Assembly: GCA_007134115.1 (NCBI GenBank)
Contig: SLLK01000020.1
Location: 1 to 8,189, forward strand
DNA: 8,189 nt
Reading direction: 5' to 3'
From: Gammaproteobacteria bacterium
GTDB lineage: Bacteria; Pseudomonadota; Gammaproteobacteria; UBA5335; SLRW01
In this document: positions 5,504 to 8,189 of the stretch, in pieces
Layout: each line of letters opens with the position of its first letter
Numbering within the stretch: position 1 is the first letter of the stretch
The notes under the pieces: model-generated
The model's input: only the letters and a program-made list of their open reading frames with translations
The model's database searches: none
Told to the model about the DNA's origin: nothing
Translations under genes and position numbers: made by a program

Positions 5504-5536
5504 TGCCAGTAACCCGTAAACAGGGGTGGGGAAAGT

Positions 5537-6061
5537 ATGAACGTGGAACTCGATCAACAGATATCGGACAGCGTTGACGATGAGGTAGACAGTTCCCGGG
5601 TGAAATTCCTGCTGAGCCGTCTGACGGCGGATCGCTATCTGCAGCGACGATGGGAGCGTTACCATCTGGCGGGCGAGGTCATCAGAGGTGGCTTCCCCGG
5701 CTTTTACGCACCGGATTTTACCGAACAGGTGATGGCCCGGGTGGAGCAGGAACCGGCGCTCGGCGGTGTGCGTCGGGGTGTGCGGATGACCCGCCGCTGG
5801 ACCGGCGCCGCAGTGGCGGCCTCGTTCATGCTGGTTGCCGTGGCCGGCGTCTGGCAATGGCTTGATCAGGAATCGACCGTAGCGCCGGCATCGCTGGTTC
5901 AGGCGGACGCCGCCGGCCCCGATGGCGCGCTTGCGGACGCCGACCATGACCGCCAGCGCCGCGTCGATGCCTATGTGCGCGGTCATGAGGAATTCACTGC
6001 AGTCTACGGCCGGCAGGGCGTGGTGCCATATACCCGTCTGTCAGCGGGGGATCGGCGTTGA
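5537..6061 (+). CDS. rseA: Anti-sigma-E factor RseA (MucA)
   Basis: RseA is a single-pass inner-membrane protein whose cytoplasmic domain sequesters sigma-E. Stress releases the sigma factor through cleavage by DegS/AlgW and then RseP. The 174-residue product has the N-terminal anti-sigma domain (about 7-52, with ISDSVDDEVDSSRVKFLLS and WERYHLAGEVIRG, as in MucA). One membrane helix is at about 88-108 (WTGAAVAASFMLVAVAGVWQWL). The periplasmic C-terminal domain, at about 137-168, has RQRRVDAYVRGHEEF and GVVPYTRL, the RseB-binding type of segment. It is shorter than MucA (194) and E. coli RseA (216), mainly in the periplasmic linker. GGGGA at 5528-5532 lies a few bases before ATG 5537. The stop overlaps rseB by one base. 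Confidence 0.93.
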   Translation: MNVELDQQISDSVDDEVDSSRVKFLLSRLTADRYLQRRWERYHLAGEVIRGGFPGFYAPDFTEQVMARVEQEPALGGVRRGVRMTRRWTGAAVAASFMLVAVAGVWQWLDQESTVAPASLVQADAAGPDGALADADHDRQRRVDAYVRGHEEFTAVYGRQGVVPYTRLSAGDRR

Positions 6062-7080
6062 TGCGCTGGCCCTTGCCGGCACTGGGCACGGCCCTTGCCC
6101 TCGCTCTGGCGCCGATCACCGGAGTCAGTGGCGAGCGCGATGCGGCGGCGCATCAGTTGCTGATGGATATGAGTGAGGCCTCCTCGAAGCTCAATTACAC
6201 TGGTGAATTCCTGCTGCGTGACGGCGATACGCTGGATACGTTCAAGGTGGTGCACAGCGTGAGTGACCAGGGGGTGCATGAGAAAGTCGTCTCTCTCGGC
6301 GGCACCCACCGTGAATTCCACCGTCATGACGACAGGGTGACCTGCCTGTTGCCAGAGCATGGCCTGCGCCTGGAAGGCCTGTCACGGGCCCGCAGCCCGT
6401 TGCCGGGGCCGCTGCCGGGTACCGCCGCGGAACTGGAACAGCTGGAACGCAGCTATGATCTGCGGGTGCTTGATGTGGGCCGGGTTGCAGGACGTGAATG
6501 CCGCGTGGTGGGTATTACGCCACGCGACGAACTGCGCTATGGCAAGGAACTGTGCGTGGACAGGCAGACCGGTCTGCTGCTTTCGTCACGCAAGTTTGAG
6601 GGCAGCGGTGATCAGCGCCGCGAATTGATGAGCGCGCAGTTTGTGCATGTGAGTTTTCACGACAGCATTGATCCGGGCAAGCTTGAGCCCGAAGTGAATA
6701 CAGGAGATCTGCGCGAATACCGTCATCCGGTGCCGGATGAAAGCACCCTGGACGATGAATCCGCAGGAGATTACTGGAAAGTCGATCCGGCGCCGGCCGG
6801 CTTCGAACTGGTCAGTCGCCGCGTGCTGGAGCCCGACGACAAGAGCCAGGCCCATGAATATCTGGTCTACTCCGACGGCCTGGTGTCGGTGTCGCTGTTC
6901 GTGGAGAAAATGAAGGACGCAGACAAGGCCATGCGCGGTCGTTCGCGCCACCACGCGGTCAATGTCTACAGCGATGTGCACGGCGAGCACCAGGTCACAG
7001 CCGTGGGTGAAGTCCCTGTGATTACCCTGTCGCGGTTTGTAGAGGCCGCGCGCAGCGTCCGGAGCGGGTCGGATGATTGA
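6061..7080 (+). CDS. rseB: Periplasmic sigma-E regulator RseB (MucB)
   Basis: RseB binds the periplasmic part of RseA and shields it from site-1 cleavage; in other species it responds to lipopolysaccharide or mislocalised lipoproteins. The 339-residue product begins with a signal peptide (MRWPLPALGTALALALAPIT, likely cleaved near GVSG at 21-24). A LolA-like N-terminal domain follows at about 26-205 (AHQLLMDMSEASSKLNYTGEF at its start, ELRYGKELCVDRQTGLLLSS later). A smaller C-terminal domain spans about 236-330 (YWKVDPAPAGFELVSRRVL, EYLVYSDGLVSVSLFVE, HQVTAVGEVP). The three Cys residues of the mature part (C95, C147, C165) could allow a disulfide. ATG 6061 is preferred because it overlaps the rseA TGA as TGATG with a GGGGGA ribosome site about 9 bases away; the in-frame TTG at 6058 is less likely. 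It is about 20 residues longer than MucB or E. coli RseB. Confidence 0.94.
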   Translation: MRWPLPALGTALALALAPITGVSGERDAAAHQLLMDMSEASSKLNYTGEFLLRDGDTLDTFKVVHSVSDQGVHEKVVSLGGTHREFHRHDDRVTCLLPEHGLRLEGLSRARSPLPGPLPGTAAELEQLERSYDLRVLDVGRVAGRECRVVGITPRDELRYGKELCVDRQTGLLLSSRKFEGSGDQRRELMSAQFVHVSFHDSIDPGKLEPEVNTGDLREYRHPVPDESTLDDESAGDYWKVDPAPAGFELVSRRVLEPDDKSQAHEYLVYSDGLVSVSLFVEKMKDADKAMRGRSRHHAVNVYSDVHGEHQVTAVGEVPVITLSRFVEAARSVRSGSDD

Positions 7081-7546
7081 AGAACATGCCCGCGTGCAGC
7101 AGCGCCTTGGCGACGGCAGGGTGCGTGTGCTGGCGGCCAGGCGCGCCACATGCGGACAATGTTCGGTCGAGCAGGGTTGTGGCCGGGCCAGTCTGGCGCG
7201 GCTGTTCAGTGGCAGCGTGGCTATGGATCTGGAGGATACACTCGGCCTGCAGCCGGGCGAGCAGGTGGTGATCGGTTTGCCCGAGCAGGCTCTGCTCAAG
7301 GCGTCCATGGCGATTTACGGCGTCCCGCTGGCGGCCATGCTGGCCCTGGCCCTGATCGCGGACGCGCTGTTTGCGGGTGAGGCTATGGTGATGGCCGCCG
7401 CCATTGCAGGATTGGCGGCAGGGGTTCTGTGGGCGCGCGGCTATGGCCGCCGGGTGGCTGCCGACGCCCTTTTTCAGCCGGTCATGGTGCGCCGCGCAAG
7501 CTCGCAGGAAAGGCGGCTGCATCCCTTGCCGGAGCTGCCCGTATGA
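7073..7546 (+). CDS. rseC: Sigma-E operon membrane protein RseC (MucC)
   Basis: RseC/MucC is an inner-membrane protein with a modest, poorly understood effect on sigma-E activity; relatives are linked to redox/Rnf-SoxR reducing systems. The 157-residue product has an N-terminal domain starting MIEEHARVQQ and carrying the Cys cluster C27-xx-C30-x5-C36 (TCGQCSVEQGCG). Two membrane helices follow at about 76-97 and 100-122 and a basic cytoplasmic tail. Length and layout match the family. GGAG at 7061-7064 lies 8 bases before ATG 7073. The gene overlaps the end of rseB by 8 bases and its TGA overlaps the next ATG by 4, so it is firmly inside the operon. The family call is firm; the function is not settled. 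Confidence 0.92.
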   Translation: MIEEHARVQQRLGDGRVRVLAARRATCGQCSVEQGCGRASLARLFSGSVAMDLEDTLGLQPGEQVVIGLPEQALLKASMAIYGVPLAAMLALALIADALFAGEAMVMAAAIAGLAAGVLWARGYGRRVAADALFQPVMVRRASSQERRLHPLPELPV

Positions 7547-8189
7547 CCCTGTCCACTCGCACCCGGGCGCTGGTTGCCGGTTGTCTCGGCGCGGTGCTGA
7601 TGTCGGCGTTGCTGGTGAGCTGGTGGAGTGCCGCCCAGGCCCGTTCCGGTCTGCCCGAATTCATCGGACTGGTGGAGAAGCACAGCCCGGTGGTGGTCAA
7701 TGTGAGCACCAGTCAGCGTCCCGACGTGGGTCTGGCTGAAGGCGAGGGCGGTGTGGAGCCGGAGCTGTGGGAATATCTCTTCGGCGATGGGAGCGAATTC
7801 CTGCCGCCGCCAGGGGACGACTCCCGTTCCCTGGGCTCCGGGTTTATCATCGATGCCAACGGTATGATCGTCACCAACTATCATGTGGTGCGCGATGCCG
7901 ACGAGATCGTGGTCAAACTCAGCGACCGTCGCCAGTTACCGGCGACCCTGATTGGCTACGATGAGCGCTCCGATCTGGCGCTATTGAGTATAGAGGCGAG
8001 CAACCTCCCTGTGGCGGTGATTGGCGATCCGCGTGAACTGCGGGTCGGCGAATGGGTGCTGGCGATCGGTTCGCCCTTCGGTTTTGAGCATTCGGTGACC
8101 GCCGGTATTGTCAGCGCCAAGTCGCGCAGCCTGCGCAGTGAGCAATACGTGCCCTTTATCCAGACCGATGTCGCGATTAACCCGGGTAA
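7543..8189 (+). CDS. mucD: Periplasmic serine protease DegP/MucD, N-terminal part
   Basis: This is an HtrA-family chaperone-protease that degrades misfolded envelope proteins; MucD is the fifth gene of the algU operon in Pseudomonas. Only 215 residues are in the window. There is a signal sequence (hydrophobic 11-30, AQA at 31-33 as likely cleavage site) and then the trypsin-like domain, with LGSGFIID (97-104), the catalytic His in TNYHVV (H114) and the catalytic Asp in RSDLALL (D144). GSPFG (176-180), TAGIVSAKSR and QTDVAINPG close the visible part. The window stops exactly before the expected N-S-G-G-P segment, so the catalytic Ser and the PDZ domains lie outside. Acidic/proline-rich loop 61-93 corresponds to the family's Q/LA-loop region. 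The start ATG 7543 overlaps rseC by ATGA, with GGAG at 7531-7534. DegP or DegQ are alternatives by sequence; operon position favours MucD. Confidence 0.95.
   Translation, partial: MTLSTRTRALVAGCLGAVLMSALLVSWWSAAQARSGLPEFIGLVEKHSPVVVNVSTSQRPDVGLAEGEGGVEPELWEYLFGDGSEFLPPPGDDSRSLGSGFIIDANGMIVTNYHVVRDADEIVVKLSDRRQLPATLIGYDERSDLALLSIEASNLPVAVIGDPRELRVGEWVLAIGSPFGFEHSVTAGIVSAKSRSLRSEQYVPFIQTDVAINPG

Noticed and set aside
6058..6060. TTG start for rseB
   Set aside because: ATG 6061 immediately follows, overlaps the rseA stop and begins a normal signal peptide.

Overview
The window is about 8.2 kb of moderately GC-rich DNA from a gammaproteobacterium. It carries the end of a succinate dehydrogenase operon, an outer-membrane barrel gene, nadB, and the sigma-E (AlgU) envelope-stress operon in the order rpoE-rseA-rseB-rseC-mucD. 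That order, with nadB divergent and sdhE/ygfX nearby, recalls the Pseudomonas and relatives layout (nadB / algU-mucA-mucB-mucC-mucD). Genus cannot be fixed from the sequence alone. Every stretch without a gene is shorter than 300 bases.

Region 1 (about 1-2247, + strand): the first ~101 bases do not fit sdhA. Read on the minus strand they encode the active-site segment of a dual-specificity phosphatase, joined abruptly to the last ~39 codons of sdhA. This looks like a chimeric junction or a rearrangement. After sdhA comes a short tandem repeat built from the sdhA 3' end. Next are sdhB (iron-sulfur subunit), sdhE (FAD assembly factor), a ygfX-like membrane protein and an unrecognised four-helix membrane protein. 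The last four genes overlap or abut at their stops and starts, so they look translationally coupled. A strong palindromic terminator (2214-2246) closes the unit.

Region 2 (2263-4718, - strand): a small outer-membrane beta-barrel protein of Ax21-like appearance ends in Tyr-Ser-Phe, next to the terminator it shares with the sdh unit. Upstream of it is nadB (L-aspartate oxidase, first step of NAD synthesis).

Region 3 (4719-8189, + strand): the nadB/rpoE intergenic region holds a good match to a sigma-E promoter and a perfect 18-base dyad. RpoE is the sigma factor, RseA the membrane anti-sigma, RseB the periplasmic brake on RseA cleavage, RseC an inner-membrane Cys-containing protein, and the last gene a periplasmic DegP/MucD serine protease cut off by the window edge just before its catalytic serine. 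Four of these five genes are linked by 1-8 base overlaps; rpoE and rseA are separated by 71 bases with two small hairpins.

Most of the window is well-known housekeeping and stress-response gene content. No clearly new multi-gene system is visible. The points that deserve a second look are the left-end phosphatase/sdhA junction, the sdhA-derived repeat, the uncharacterised membrane gene in the sdh unit, and the barrel protein with a DegS/AlgW-type C-terminus next to the sigma-E operon.
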